A DNA stretch of 64,000 nt from Anastrepha obliqua (GCF_027943255.1 NC_072893.1:119349784-119413783); one strand, 5' to 3'; counted from the first letter of the stretch, positions 21,262 to 31,954 are shown. Program-made: numbers and translations. The notes: generated by a model from the letters alone, not told the origin.

Positions 21262-21705
21262 TACCTATAAGAATATCAAATGAAATAAAAAATAAGGAAA
21301 ATTAAATTAAAGTAAGTAAAACAAGTAAAAAATGAAGAAATGTAGAAAAAAAAATATATAAAAATTCATAAAGTACAAAAGTACAATAAATAAAAATTAA
21401 ATTAAATTATAATAAAATGAATTAAGAATAGAGCAAAAAAAAATTAAATATAAATTATAATAAAATAAACTTAAACCAGAAAAATAATTTAATTCAATTT
21501 AAATTATAATAGAATAAGTAAAAAAAGAACATAAAAAATTGAAAAAAAACAAACAATTAATAAAAATATACTATAGTGGAGTAAATTAGAATTAAAACAA
21601 AATAAAAGAAGTATTAAATTTAAACTATAATAAAATGAAATAATAATAGTAAAATAAGAAAAAATGGAATAAATTAAAAATAAAACAAAATAAAGAAAAA
21701 TAAGT
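21262..21705 (+). repeat. A-rich low-complexity tract, block 3
   Basis: Same A-rich composition as 17580-18178 and 19491-20212, ending where SINE sequence begins at about 21708. Confidence 0.7.
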
Positions 21706-21707
21706 TG

Positions 21708-21950
21708 TATGAAACAGCAAAATTAAGATAAACATTTTTCTAATAGCGGTCGCCCCTCGGTAGGCAATGGCAAACCTCCGAGTGTATTTCTGCCATGAAA
21801 AACCTCCGCATAAAACTATTTGCCGTTCGGAGTCGGCTTGAAACTGTAGGTCCCTCCATTTCTGGAACAACATGAAGACGCACACCACAAATAGGAGGAG
21901 GATCTCGGCCAAAACACCGAAAAGGGTGTACGCGCCAATTATATATATAT
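21708..21950 (+). mobile_element. SINE1 copy, head-truncated
   Basis: This matches the reverse complement of 36104-36340: a ctattagaaaaa linker, the gccattgcc/gcagaaa blocks, the tttgccgttcggagtcggctt block and a right end gtacgcgccaattatatata. The tRNA-like head that should precede it is cut off at about 21708. It abuts a second copy in opposite orientation. Confidence 0.75.
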
Positions 21951-21952
21951 GT

Positions 21953-22068
21953 ATAGAAAAATGTTTTCTTAATTTTGGTGTTTCACCGAGATTTGAACTA
22001 ACGTTCTCTCTGTGAATTCCGAATGGTAATCACGCACCAAGCCATTCGTCTACGGCGGCTGCCATATA
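21953..22068 (-). mobile_element. SINE1 copy, tRNA-like head only
   Basis: The reverse complement gives ccgccgtagacgaatggctt (A-box-like) and a gttcaaatctc B-box-like word about 50 bases later, then the linker to agaaaaatg where it breaks. The canonical B box GGTTCGANTCC is degraded here (agttcaaatct). It is immediately left of the mellifera-type mariner end at 22077. Confidence 0.75.
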
Positions 22069-22404
22069 TATTTATACGAGGGTGGATTGATAAGTCTTTA
22101 GAATTGCGACATTTATCGGTCATTAATTTACTTAATTATTGTGATCGTTAAAAGTGAACTGTCAAAAGCGAGCTGTCAAAATTTCATAACATATGGTACT
22201 TTTTTGAGAACTATTTTTGCAAAACACTATCGTATTTTTATTAAAAACTAGCAAATCCGGCCCCCTTCGCTGGGCACACTAAAATAGAATAGATATGGTT
22301 TTCATATTATTTATTTCTTTATTCTTTATTCAAGCGCTTTGGCATAAACAATATTTTTTGTTTTTATATTTGTTTTTGAGTAAATATAAAATATAAATTC
22401 AAAA

Positions 22405-22473
22405 TCAGGAAAAAAGAAGATTGTTTTTAAATTTCAAATCAACGCATAAATAAACAATCGTCTTTTTTCCTGA
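22405..22473. repeat. Hairpin, 22-bp arms
   Basis: Arms 22405-22426 and 22452-22473 (tcaggaaaaaagaagattgt against its complement) pair with a single mismatch around a 25-base loop. It lies inside the insert, near its left end. Confidence 0.8.
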
Positions 22474-22854
22474 TCATCCATGAATTTTTCGTTTCAATTT
22501 ATATGTTTTATTAAGCATTGGAGCTTTTTTAACCATTATCCATTTATATTTTTCAAAAAAAAAAAAACGAAACAAATTGTTTTTTCCACGAACACATAAT
22601 TTCATTCGGATTTCACATTAAATTCTCAAATTTCGTAAGAAATTATTCACTGTTCCAAAATCCACTCCAAAAAAATTCACAAACAATTTTTACATGTTGC
22701 ACTTACGTTTTTTCCTTATGGCATCCAAATCAGAAAGAAATATTGACACATTGTAATTAACACTGTCAATTTGACAGTTCAGTTCCGCCCCAAGCGTTAA
22801 AAAAGTAAGCGACATTATGGCTGGCTCAAAAGAACGCTGTACCCGTTGCCACTG

Positions 22855-24585
22855 CTCCGAATTACAACCAAACTTTACGAAACCCATTTTCAATACTTAC
22901 TTAACAATGTGCATAAGTTTGGTTTAATTCGGTGCAAAGACACGGCGGGTCCACGTTTTGGCATATATTTCGAGACCCTAGTCACTAATAGGTATGAAAA
23001 TTACCCCGTATTAAAGCACTTACCAACAGCTTTCATTTGATACCTATATTTACATACACAACCAAAGGTTACCCGGGTCCACGTTTTGACCTATATCTCG
23101 AGACCCCAGTCACGTAGCGGCATGAAAAATACTCTGTACTAAAGCATTCACTAACAGCTTCAATTTGATATCCATATTGTACAAACACATTCTAGGCTCC
23201 ACGTTTTGGTCTCTATCTCGAGATCCTAGTCACGGAGCGGCATGAAAAATACTCTGAACTAAAGCATTCACCAACAGCATCCATTTGATACCCATATTGT
23301 ACATACACGTCCGAAGGTTACCCGGGTCCACGTTTTGACCTATATCTCGAGACCCTTTCTACCAATAGGTATCCAAACTATACGGAAACCATCTTCAATA
23401 CCTCCTTAACAATGTGTGTAAGTTTGGTTTAATTCGGTGCAAAGACACGGCGGGTCCACGTTTTGGCATATATTTCCAGATCCCAGTCATCAATAGGTAT
23501 GAAAATTACCCCTATTAAAGCACTTATCAACAGCTTTCATTTGGTATCCATATTGTACAAACACATTCTAGGGTCCACGTTTTGGTCTCTATCTCGAGAC
23601 CCTAGTCACGGAGCGGATGGAAATACTCTGAACTAAAGCATTCACCAACAGCTTCCATTTGATACCCATATTTTACATACACATCCTAGGGTTACCCGGG
23701 TCCACGTTTTGACCTATATCTCGAGACCCTATGTACCAATAGGTATCCAAACTATACGGAAACCATCTTCAATACGTCCTTAACAATGTGTGTAAGTTTG
23801 GTTTAATTCAGTGCAAAGACACGGCGGGTCCACGTTTTGGCATATATTTCCAGACCCTAGTCATCAATAGGTATAAAAATTACCCCGTATTAAAGCACTT
23901 ATCAACAGCTTTCATTTGATATCCATATTGTACAAACACGTCCGAAGGTTACCCGGGTCCACGTTTTGACCTATATCTCGAGACCCTAGTCATCAATAGG
24001 TATGAAAATTACCCCGTATTAAAGCACTTATCAACAGCTTTCATTTGATATCGATATTGTACAAACACATTCTAGGGTCCACGTTTTGGTCTCTATCTCG
24101 AGACCCTAGTCACGGAGCGGATGGAAATACTCTGAACTAAAGCATTCACCAACAGCTTCCATTTGATACCCATATTGTGCATACACATCCAAAGGTTACC
24201 CGGGTCCACGTTTTGACCTATATCTCGAGACCCCAGTCACGGAGCGGCATGAAAAATACTCTGTACTAAAGCATTCACCAACAGCTTCCATTTGATACCC
24301 ATATTGTACAAACACATTCTAGGGTCCACGTTTTGGTCTCTATCTCGAGACCCTAGTCACGGAGCGGCATGAAAAATACTCTGAACTAAAGCATTCACCA
24401 ACAGCTTCCATTTGATACCCATATTGTACATACACATCCGAAGGTTACCCGGGTCCACGTTTTGACCTATATCTCGAGCCCTATCTACCAATAGGTATCC
24501 AAACTATACGGAAACTATCTTCAATACCTTCTTAACTATGTGTGTAAGTTTGGTTTAATTCGGTGAAGACACGGCCGGTTAGCGA
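22855..24585. repeat. Tandem array, ~125-bp unit, about 13 copies
   Basis: The anchor tccacgttttg recurs about 13 times with spacings of roughly 118-132. Three subtypes follow the anchor: gcatatatttc, acctatatctcg and gtctctatctcg. They occur in mixed order with patches of higher-order repetition; for example the sequence around 23330-23460 recurs around 23700-23830. A few units carry an extra segment with caataggtatccaaactata. Confidence 0.9.
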
Positions 24586-24825
24586 ACACACACAAAAAGT
24601 TGACTTTATTTTATATATAAGATTTTTTTCAGTTTGTGTCCGAAAAATCCAAATATCTTACGGAACCCTATTTTTTCCAAAATAAAATGTAATCCATGTT
24701 ACTCTTGGATAATGTAGTTTTCGAATGGTGAAAGAATTTTTAAAATCGGTCCAGTAGTTTTTGAGCCTATTCGTTACAAACAAACAAACAAAATTTTCCT
24801 CTTTATAATATTAGTATAGATATAG

Positions 24826-25851
24826 ATGGAAAAAAGTGAACTTCGTGCTGTCATAAAGTACTTTCATTTGAAAGGTTTAAACCAGAAACAAATTATTGAG
24901 GAGTTGCAGACAGTATTAGGGAAACATGCACCCTCAAATGCAACAGTTTACAATTGGGTAAACGAGTTTAAACGTGGTCGGATAAGCACCAAAGATGAGC
25001 CACGCTCTGGGAGGCCAAAAGAGGTAACGACTCCAGAAACGGTGCAAAAAGTGTACAAAATTGTCACACAAGATCGAAGAATTAAATTGAAAGAGATTGC
25101 TGATATTGTGAACATTAGTTATGAATATGTGCATAACATAATACATGATGAAATTGGTATGAAAAAGCTTTCAGCAAGATGGGTGCCGCGTTTGCTAACT
25201 CCTCTGCAAAAAATGAACCGAATGTCGATTTCAAAAGTTGGTTTAGACATGTTTAACAGAAATCCATCGGAATTTTTGCGTCGTTTTATAACGATGGAGG
25301 AAACGTGGATCCACCACTATACACCAGAGTCTAAAGAACAGTCCAAACAATGGGTAGAACGTGGCTCAAGTGCTCCAAAGAAGGCAAAGGTCGTTGCATC
25401 AGCTGGTAAGGTTATGGCATCTATTTTTTGGGATGCACAAGGTATAATTTTCATAGATTATCTTGAAAAGGGTAAAACCATCACAGCTGAATATTATTCA
25501 TCTTTGTTGGATACATTGGACCAAAATATTAAGCAAAAACGGCCACATTTGAAGAAGAAGAAAATTTTCTTTCATCATGATAACGCTCCTTCACATTCAT
25601 CTTGGAAAACACTGGAAAAAATAAATGAGTTAGGCTATGAATTGCTCCCTCATCCACCATATTCGCCAGATTTAGCTCCCAGTGACTTTTTCCTTTTTCC
25701 AAATATGAAAAAATGGCTTGGCGGAAAAAGATTTGTGTCAAATAGTGAAGTTATAGCTGAAACAAATGCTTATTTTGAAGGTTTTGAAAAAACTTGTTTT
25801 AGAGAAGGAATAAATATGTTAGAAAAGCGTTGGAAAAAATGTATTGACTGA
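24826..25851 (+). CDS. Mariner transposase, full-length frame with D-to-E at first catalytic site
   Basis: 341 codons, ATG to TGA, no interruption. It would cut and paste the element at TA sites by binding its inverted repeats. The N-terminal half (residues 1-120) has the two helix-turn-helix regions and W-V-P-R-L-L at 119-124. The catalytic half has T-M-E-E-T-W with Glu158 where mellifera-type mariners carry Asp, H-H-D-N-A-P-S-H (Asp252) and Y-S-P-D-L-A-P-S-D-F-F-L-F (Asp287). Asp252 and Asp287 are separated by 34 residues. The length is normal for the family. Expression would have to cross the insert that ends 4 bp upstream. Activity is doubtful because of Glu158, though the intact frame suggests recent decay. 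Confidence 0.92.
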   Translation: MEKSELRAVIKYFHLKGLNQKQIIEELQTVLGKHAPSNATVYNWVNEFKRGRISTKDEPRSGRPKEVTTPETVQKVYKIVTQDRRIKLKEIADIVNISYEYVHNIIHDEIGMKKLSARWVPRLLTPLQKMNRMSISKVGLDMFNRNPSEFLRRFITMEETWIHHYTPESKEQSKQWVERGSSAPKKAKVVASAGKVMASIFWDAQGIIFIDYLEKGKTITAEYYSSLLDTLDQNIKQKRPHLKKKKIFFHHDNAPSHSSWKTLEKINELGYELLPHPPYSPDLAPSDFFLFPNMKKWLGGKRFVSNSEVIAETNAYFEGFEKTCFREGINMLEKRWKKCID

Positions 25852-25942
25852 AAAGGAGATTATGTTGAAAAATAAATCAATTTTTTGTTAAAAAACCAAT
25901 ATCTAGTTTTTCATTCTAAAGGCTTATCAATCCACCCTCGTA

Positions 25943-26885
25943 TATATATATATATATGTGTATATTATAAAATAATAATAGTAAAATAATAATAAATATA
26001 AATAATATAAGGAATAAAACATATATATTATAAGAAAATAGCATACAATGAAAAGAATATTAAATAAACTTTATTTCTAATATTTAAAAATTTTAAACAT
26101 CATCATTTGTTCGAAACTGGCCTCGCAAAATTCGAGACTATAGTTTGTGCTGCCTCTTAATCGTGCCCTCCTCAGGCATCAAATACATCCACTTGAAAAT
26201 AGCAAAACATGTGCGGGATTTCATTTCAGTCAAAAACAGCCATGTCTTGCATCTTTCGCTTCTTTCACTCCTGTCTACTTTCATTATCGTTATTAACCTT
26301 TGCGTCGTCCTCATGTTGAGTCGTTTGCAATGGTCACTACTAACGACTTGCTTACATATCCTTCCAATTACTTTGTGCTTTTTGTAATGGTAAACATTTC
26401 CGTTTTTGAGCACTGTGAGCATATAGAAACACGCATACATACGTGCGTGCGTATGTATGTGTGCAGTTTCGCCTACAAGCTATTGCCATTGTTGCTTAAT
26501 ATGTACATTTCCCTATCGTGCTTCCTCCTTTCTCTTCATATTTACCGCAAACTGCAAATGTCTTTCCTTTTTCTATGTGAGTTTTTCAGATTTCCCTCTT
26601 TTTTTTCTAATCTGCTGCCCTGGCCTTGTAGCTTTATCATATCTTGCTATAGTCAATTTCTCTTCTGTGACATCTTCTTCCACTATCTCTTTTGTGTTCT
26701 TTGGTCTATTGCAGCTCGTTTGTATGCCCTGTGTTTACCCTTCTCGATTATTGGCGGTGAGCACTTGCTCCGCTCTTAGGTAGACAATTTCATTTGAATT
26801 CTTCAAGTGAATGAATGTCTGTGTGTGCGTACATATATGCAATGAAATTTTCTGTCGTAGGTGAGACTTTCATTCAAGAAAATCC
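25943..26885. other. Unassigned non-coding stretch with TA repeat
   Basis: It begins with a (TA)n run (25941-25957), then AT-rich sequence to 26100. The region 26140-26780 has pyrimidine-rich plus-strand text that gives two overlapping open frames full of Leu, Phe and Ser. The overlap and composition argue for chance rather than a membrane protein. Confidence 0.45.
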
Positions 26886-26889
26886 TGGT

Positions 26890-27640
26890 ACTAAATTATC
26901 CAGTTGAGGGCTGGTGCGTTCTCATACAGTTTGTAACTAGTAACAAATTCGTCAGATGAGAACTAGTACGCTCTGTAACTAGTAATATACTCGTACGATT
27001 GGAATAAGTACGCTCTGCACCCTTTTCCCGATAGTTCAGGACCAGTACTAAATTAGACAGTCTAAGGTCTCGTTCGCCCACAGCTCTTTTTCGATAGGTT
27101 TTCACTAGTACGACATTTAACAGTTGAAGTCTGGTACACTCGAGCTACTATTTAAATATTTTGTGACTAGTATTCGAATATGGGAACTAGTACGGTCTTG
27201 ACCTTTATTTCTATACTTTGTAACTAGTAACAAATTCGACAGTTGAGAACTAGTACGTTCTGCATCTATATTTCAGTAGTTTGTAACTAGTAACAAATTC
27301 GACAGATGAGAACTAGCACGCTCTGTAACTAGTAATACACTAGTGCGATTGGCATAAGTAAGCTTTGCATCTTTTTTCCGATAGTTCGGGATTAGTACTA
27401 AATTAGACAGCTGAAGTCGAGTTCCTTTGCAGTTCTATTTCGATTGCTTTTAACTAGTACGACATTGCACAGTTGAAGTTTGATACGCTCTGATTACTAT
27501 TTCAATAATTTGATACTAGTAGTATTAAAAGATTAAAAAGAGAGTTTGGAATACGCCTTTGACCTCTATTTCAATACTTTGTAACTACTACTAAATTAGA
27601 CAGTTGAGGTCTGGTACGCTCTGCATCTTTACTTCGATAA
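26890..27640. repeat. Minisatellite with 350-bp higher-order period
   Basis: Diverged units of roughly 50-75 bp are built from aactagtac, gctctgca, tttcgata and aaattagacagttgag words. A longer block starting ttgtaactagtaacaaattc at 26931 recurs at 27281, exactly 350 bases on, and the match continues for about 130 bases or more, so a multi-unit block was itself duplicated. Confidence 0.85.
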
Positions 27641-28299
27641 AACTTAAATTGACAGACGTTCCGTATCCCTGTTGCGTATGCTCTGTCCCCACTCTAAAGA
27701 CAAATCTTGCTACTTATGAAATTTGTAGATTAGATTAGATTTGATTTGAGGTTTGCCCTTGCACCCCATGGTCTTTTGTGTACTCTACTCATCAAAATAC
27801 CTCATCCAAATCCATTTCCTTAATTCAACTTAATACGAAATGTGTAACAAAGTGGTTCGCAATTGGTGAAATCGTACTAGTTCTGAACCAGTACGCCAGC
27901 TCAATTTTTGCCTGCGGGGTTTATGTAGTCTTTGTTTTTTTGTTACGTATCTGGCAATTCGCATAATTGAGAATGTGGAATAATTGAGATGAGCTTGAAA
28001 AAGGACTTTCGCTTTTAATTTTCTGACGTCCTCTTTCGTGTGTGATCAGTTTTTATGGTCCTTTAGCTTTGAGTTCACTGAATTGGTTTCTAATTTTCGT
28101 AAAGGTAATTGACTCAAAAAGCAAAATGCATTTATGATTCTGTTTTGTGCTAGGGCAGTATATGGAGATGTGAGAGGTGCAGTATATGAAAGTGGGTTTT
28201 ACAGTACTTTGGAGAATTTGTTAATGTGAAGTGGTTTTAGTGAGAGTAGATTTCTTAAAGAATAAAAAAGTAAAATCTTAAATATAATTGGTTTTTAAT
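27641..28299. other. Unassigned non-coding stretch
   Basis: Single-copy-looking sequence. The 62-codon plus frame at 27778 shows no features. Nothing assignable. Confidence 0.4.
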
Positions 28300-28465
28300 T
28301 GCTGTTGATGGGGACAGAGGGTGTCCCTCCTTTGCATTGGAAGTAGAAGTGGGAAACGAAATGTCTTCCCGTGGGAGTTTTTAAATAGGGTTAACACCTA
28401 ATGACACGAGGAAGAAACGGCTGGTGCGCCTCGTTGAACTAGGCCAAGTAGTTGCTTAGGTAATG
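28300..28465 (+). mobile_element. RTE-like LINE 3' fragment
   Basis: Aligns by eye with 31150-31285 of the better RTE-like copy: gtgtccctcctttgcattgg against gcctcctctgcgttgg, and cacgaggaagaaacggctgg against cacgagaaagaaacgactg, followed by aactaggcca against gctcggcca. It is clearly older and has small indels. Confidence 0.6.
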
Positions 28466-28984
28466 TAGTTACTACGACAATAAATAGGAAGAATACAGAG
28501 TTCCTTCAAGTAATTTCTTTAACTCTTAACTCAATACTTAATACTCAATAATTATGAAAGGAAAATTATTCGAGTGCCTTAATTAAAGCAAAGATAGCTG
28601 CCAGTGTTCGGCGATAGCGCACATACTGCTAGGTTGGGCACTAAGAAGTTCGAGGCCAACAAGTTCTATCCTGGAATAAAGTTGCACTAAATTCATGCGT
28701 AATATACTCTCATAAAAATTAGGGCTGGTTGATAAATATGTGACTTAGCGATCACATTGCTCATAGCACTAATTGCGTGACTCATTCTTCGTAGCCCTAT
28801 TTTTAAATTAATTCCTCCGAGTTATCTCTTGAACAAACAATAACACCTTGTCAACGGAATCTGGAAAGTCTCGTTAATTCGAGCACAACATTGTGATTAA
28901 ATTCCTTGTCAAAAAAGAAAATACGATGAGACAAATTTTAAAAGAATTATCTTATGAGGCCTTACGCCTGCACTTATATACATA
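28466..28984. other. Unassigned non-coding stretch
   Basis: AT-rich, no open frames, nothing recognised. Confidence 0.4.
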
Positions 28985-29068
28985 TATATAATTGGTGCGT
29001 ACACCCTTTTTGGGTGTTTTGCGGAGCTCCTCCTCCTATTTGTGGTGTGCGTCTTGATGTTGTTCCAA
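28985..29068 (-). mobile_element. SINE1 tail fragment
   Basis: The plus strand reads atataattggtgcgtacacc and on to gtgtgcgtcttgatgttgtt, matching the SINE1 body end in the same orientation as 36104-36424. Only about 85 bp remain. Confidence 0.7.
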
Positions 29069-29398
29069 ACTTATCATTGTAAAAAATAGGCGTGGCTATT
29101 TCAGCGAGAACGACAACCCCCATCCGTGTCGAGTATTAATGGTGGGGACTTAGTCGGTGTAAGAATTAAATTGTTACATTCAACAGGAGAATTATAGATT
29201 AGCAAAGACTGAATAGCTGAGTTTTACATGAATATTTGTACATGAAAATAAAAAATAAAATTGCGGGTCAGGTACCGCGAATGAGCCGGTTTTAAGGGTA
29301 AAGGGTTTTTAGAGATATGCAACCTTCAGGTGGCCACTGTTTAAATCTGTGTTATTTTTTTATTATTTAGTTATATTTATTTTGTTTCATTCACCGGA

Positions 29399-30241
29399 TT
29401 CCGGCGAGCCCGAAAAAGCAATTGGTACGACGAGGAATGCCATGCTGCCGCAGAAAAACAGGATGCCGCCTATAGAGCCACGCTGCGATCGGGCGCAACG
29501 CGAGCCATGTGTGATCGCTACAGAGAGCTGAAAAAGGAAGAGAGATGTATTATCCGAATGAAGAAACGAGAGGCCGAAATACGTGAGTGCGAAGAGCTTG
29601 AGATGCTGGCCAACAGGAACAACGCCCGAAAATTCTACCAGAAAGTTCGGCGGCTTACAGAAGGTTTTAAGACCGGGGCGTTTAACTGTAAGAACAAAGA
29701 CGGCGATCTGGTGACTGACGTACAGAGCAATCTTAAATTATGGAGGGAACACTTCTCGAACCTGTTAAACAGTGACAGCTGCGCATGTCGCAGAGAATGT
29801 GAAGATCCCGATACCCCAATCGTTGACGACGGAATTGTCGTTCCGTTACTCGACCATGACGAGGTGAGAATAGCGATAACGCGGCAAAAGAACAACAAAG
29901 CCGCGGGCGAAGACGGACTGCCGACTGAGCTATTCAAACATGGCGGCGAGGAGCTGGTAAGGTGCATGCATCAGCTCCTATGCAAAATATGGTCGGATGA
30001 AAGCATGCCTGCCGATTGGAATTTAAGTGTGCTCTGCCCAATCCATAAGAAGAGCGATCCTGCAATTTGTGCCAATTACCGCGGGATTAGTCTTCTAAAT
30101 ATCGCCTATAAGGTTCTAGCGAGCGTATTGTGTGAAAGGCTGAAGCCCACCGTCAACCAACTGATTGGACCTTATCAGTGTGGCTTCAGCTACCATCGAC
30201 CAAATATTCACAATACGCCAAATCTTGGAAAAGACCCATGA
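29399..30241 (+). pseudogene. RTE-like reverse transcriptase, N-terminal part
   Basis: The frame is open from the truncation point (F-R-R-A-R-K-S-N-W-Y-D-E-E-C). It passes a basic, coiled-coil-like linker (K-K-R-E-A-E-I-R-E-C-E) and F-Y-Q-K-V-R-R-L, then K-N-N-K-A-A-G-E-D-G-L-P-T-E-L-F-K (RT entry motif), V-L-C-P-I-H-K-K, N-Y-R-G-I-S-L-L and P-Y-Q-C-G-F-S. At about 30190 the expected P-G-K-S segment is missing, apparently a deletion of about 11 bases. The protein continues in another frame, and the current frame stops at 30241. Confidence 0.85.
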
Positions 30242-31285
30242 AAGGAGAATCGGCACACACCATCTTTTCGTCGACTTCAAAGCTGCATTCGACAGTACGG
30301 AAAGGAGCTACCTGTATGCCGCGATGTCTGAATTTGGTATCCTCGCAAAACTAATACGGCTATGCAAGATGACGTTGCTCAACACCAGCAGTGCCGTCAG
30401 AATCGGGAAGGACCTCTCCGAGCCGTTTGATACCAAACGAGGTTTCAGACAGGGTGACTCGCTGTCGTGTGACTTCTTTAACCTGATGTTGGAGAGCATC
30501 GTACAAGCCGCAGAACTTAATCGCTCGGGCACAATTTTTTATAAGAGCGTACAATTGCTGACGTATGCCGATGATATTGACATCATCGGCCTTAACAACC
30601 GCGCTGTTAGTTCTGCCTTTTCCAAACTGGATAAAGAGGCAAAGCGAATGGGTTTGGTGGTGAACGAGGACAAAACGAAGTACCTCCTGTCTTCAAACAA
30701 ACAGTCGGCGAACTCGCGTATCGGCACCCATGTCACTGTAGACAGTTATAGAATCTCTCTTGCCAACAAGTGCTACTTTGGACTAAGTAGGCAACTGAGT
30801 AGTAAAGTACTCTCTCGACGAACAAAACTAGCACTCTAGAAGGCTCTCATCGTGCCCGTCCTAACGTATGGCGCAGAAGCGTGGACGATGACAACATCCG
30901 ATGAAGCGACGTTTGGAGTGTTCGAGGGAAAGATTCTGCGTAAAATTTTTGGACCTTTGCACGTTGGCAACGGCGAATATCGTAGACGATGGAACGATGA
31001 GCTGTATGAGCTTTACGACGACATAGACATAGCGCAGCGAATAAAGATCCAGCGGCTTTGTTGGCTGGGTCATGTTATCTGAATGGATACAAACGCTCCG
31101 GCTTTAAAAGTATTCGATGCGGCACCAGCTGGTGGTAGCAGAGGAAGAGGAAGGCCTCCTCTGCGTTGGAAAGATCAGGTGGAGAAGGGCTTGGCTTCAC
31201 TTGGTGTGTCCAATTGGAGCCGGTTAGCACGAGAAAGAAACGACTGACGCGCTTTGTTAAGCTCGGCCAAAATCGCGTAAGCGGT
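30190..31285 (+). pseudogene. RTE-like reverse transcriptase, catalytic and C-terminal part
   Basis: In one frame: T-I-D-Q-I-F-T-I-R-Q-I-L, H-H-L-F-V-D-F-K-A-A-F-D-S (A box), F-R-Q-G-D-S-L-S (B box) and L-T-Y-A-D-D-I-D-I-I (C box, both Asp). Then a TAG at 30837-30839 (after R-R-T-K-L-A-L), V-L-T-Y-G-A-E-A-W, I-L-R-K-I-F-G-P-L, L-C-W-L-G-H-V-I, a TGA at 31080-31082, and R-G-R-G-R-P-P-L-R-W-K followed by W-S-R-L-A-R-E-R-N-D-W-R. The two nonsense codons lie in otherwise colinear text, so this copy died recently. Other tails of this family are at 1745, 28300, 45061, 47930 and 49245. Confidence 0.88.
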
Positions 31286-31326
31286 TATCGCGCCAATTAA
31301 GAAGAAGAAGATATTTATTTTCTTTC

Positions 31327-31950
31327 TTATATATGTTATTTTAATTTTAATTTTTATTGTTTTTATTTATTTTTTATTAGACTTTTGTAAACTGTCGTTT
31401 GCTTTTTTATTATTTTTATTTATTTTTTATTTCATTTTTTTATTACAATTTTCTTTTATTTATTTTTAACAAATTTTGTTTGTGCAAAAATATCAAAGTT
31501 TTTGAATGATATTTAACTATTTTTATTCATAGGTTAATACATTGTGTTTACTATTTTATTATATTTATTTGCTTTCATTTAAAAAAAAAAAATTTTTTTG
31601 TGCGAAAATATGCAAGTTTTCGGCTGAGGTTTTATTATTTTTATTCATTTTTTACTGGATTTTTTAATTATTATTTTAGTATATTTATTTTATTTAAGTA
31701 AGAACCCGAGCCCAAGCAAGTGTCGATGCAGCAACTAAATTATTTGTCAGTGTTTTGATTTCAAAACGAATTCATGAACTAAAATTCCAACGACCATTTG
31801 ACAAAGTCAGAAATGTGATACGAATAGAGCACGAGCAGCAATTTGATGGGCGCATCGAGGTGATTTAGTGGTGAGTAATCATGTACCTTTTCCCAAAACA
31901 TATCCCATAAAGTAGAACCAATCAATAAAGGACGATATGTGGTTACCGAA
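31327..31950. other. T-rich low-complexity stretch, then unassigned
   Basis: 31327-31690 is T-rich (ttttatttatttttt words), the opposite strand bias to the A-rich tract at 17.6-21.7 kb. It is followed by ordinary sequence with one non-convincing minus frame (31779-31970). Confidence 0.5.
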
Positions 31951-31954
31951 GCCT

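Larger units (their letters stand above)
22247..24821. mobile_element. Unclassified repeat-bearing element inserted in mariner 5' UTR
   Basis: The left edge is near ctagcaaatccggccccctt (22248) and the right edge near aatattagtatagat (24807-24821), 4 bp before the transposase ATG. It has no coding capacity. Its left part contains a perfect-looking hairpin, its middle is a ~125-bp tandem array, and its right part ends in caaacaaacaaac followed by an AT-rich terminus. The ends resemble dispersed non-autonomous repeats common in insects, but I cannot name the family. I see no clear target duplication. Confidence 0.65.
22077..25940 (+). mobile_element. Mellifera-type mariner carrying a 2.6-kb insert
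   Basis: Terminal inverted repeats of 28 bp lie at 22077-22104 and 25913-25940 with a single mismatch (cgagggtggattgataag at each outer end). TA lies outside both ends (22075-22076 and 25941-25942). Total 3864 bp; subtracting the insert at 22247-24821 leaves about 1.29 kb, the normal mariner length. It encodes a full-length transposase frame. Confidence 0.93.
29389..31310 (+). mobile_element. RTE-like LINE, 5'-truncated, with near-perfect target duplication
   Basis: A 16-base word (atatttatttt-S-tttc) lies at 29373-29388 and again at 31311-31326 with one mismatch. The element begins within the endonuclease/RT linker and ends in a gaagaagaag tail at 31301-31310. Known: RTE-type LINEs insert with variable duplications and end in short repeats. 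The clade label is from motif flavour only. It is flanked on the right by T-rich DNA. The stretch 29069-29372 to the left is unassigned. Confidence 0.8.

Noticed and set aside
26140..26783. Overlapping open frames of 80-159 codons rich in Leu, Phe and Ser, resembling a membrane protein
   Set aside because: Two registers are open at once over pyrimidine-rich DNA and an antisense frame is open too, which is what biased composition produces. No motif or splice context supports a gene.
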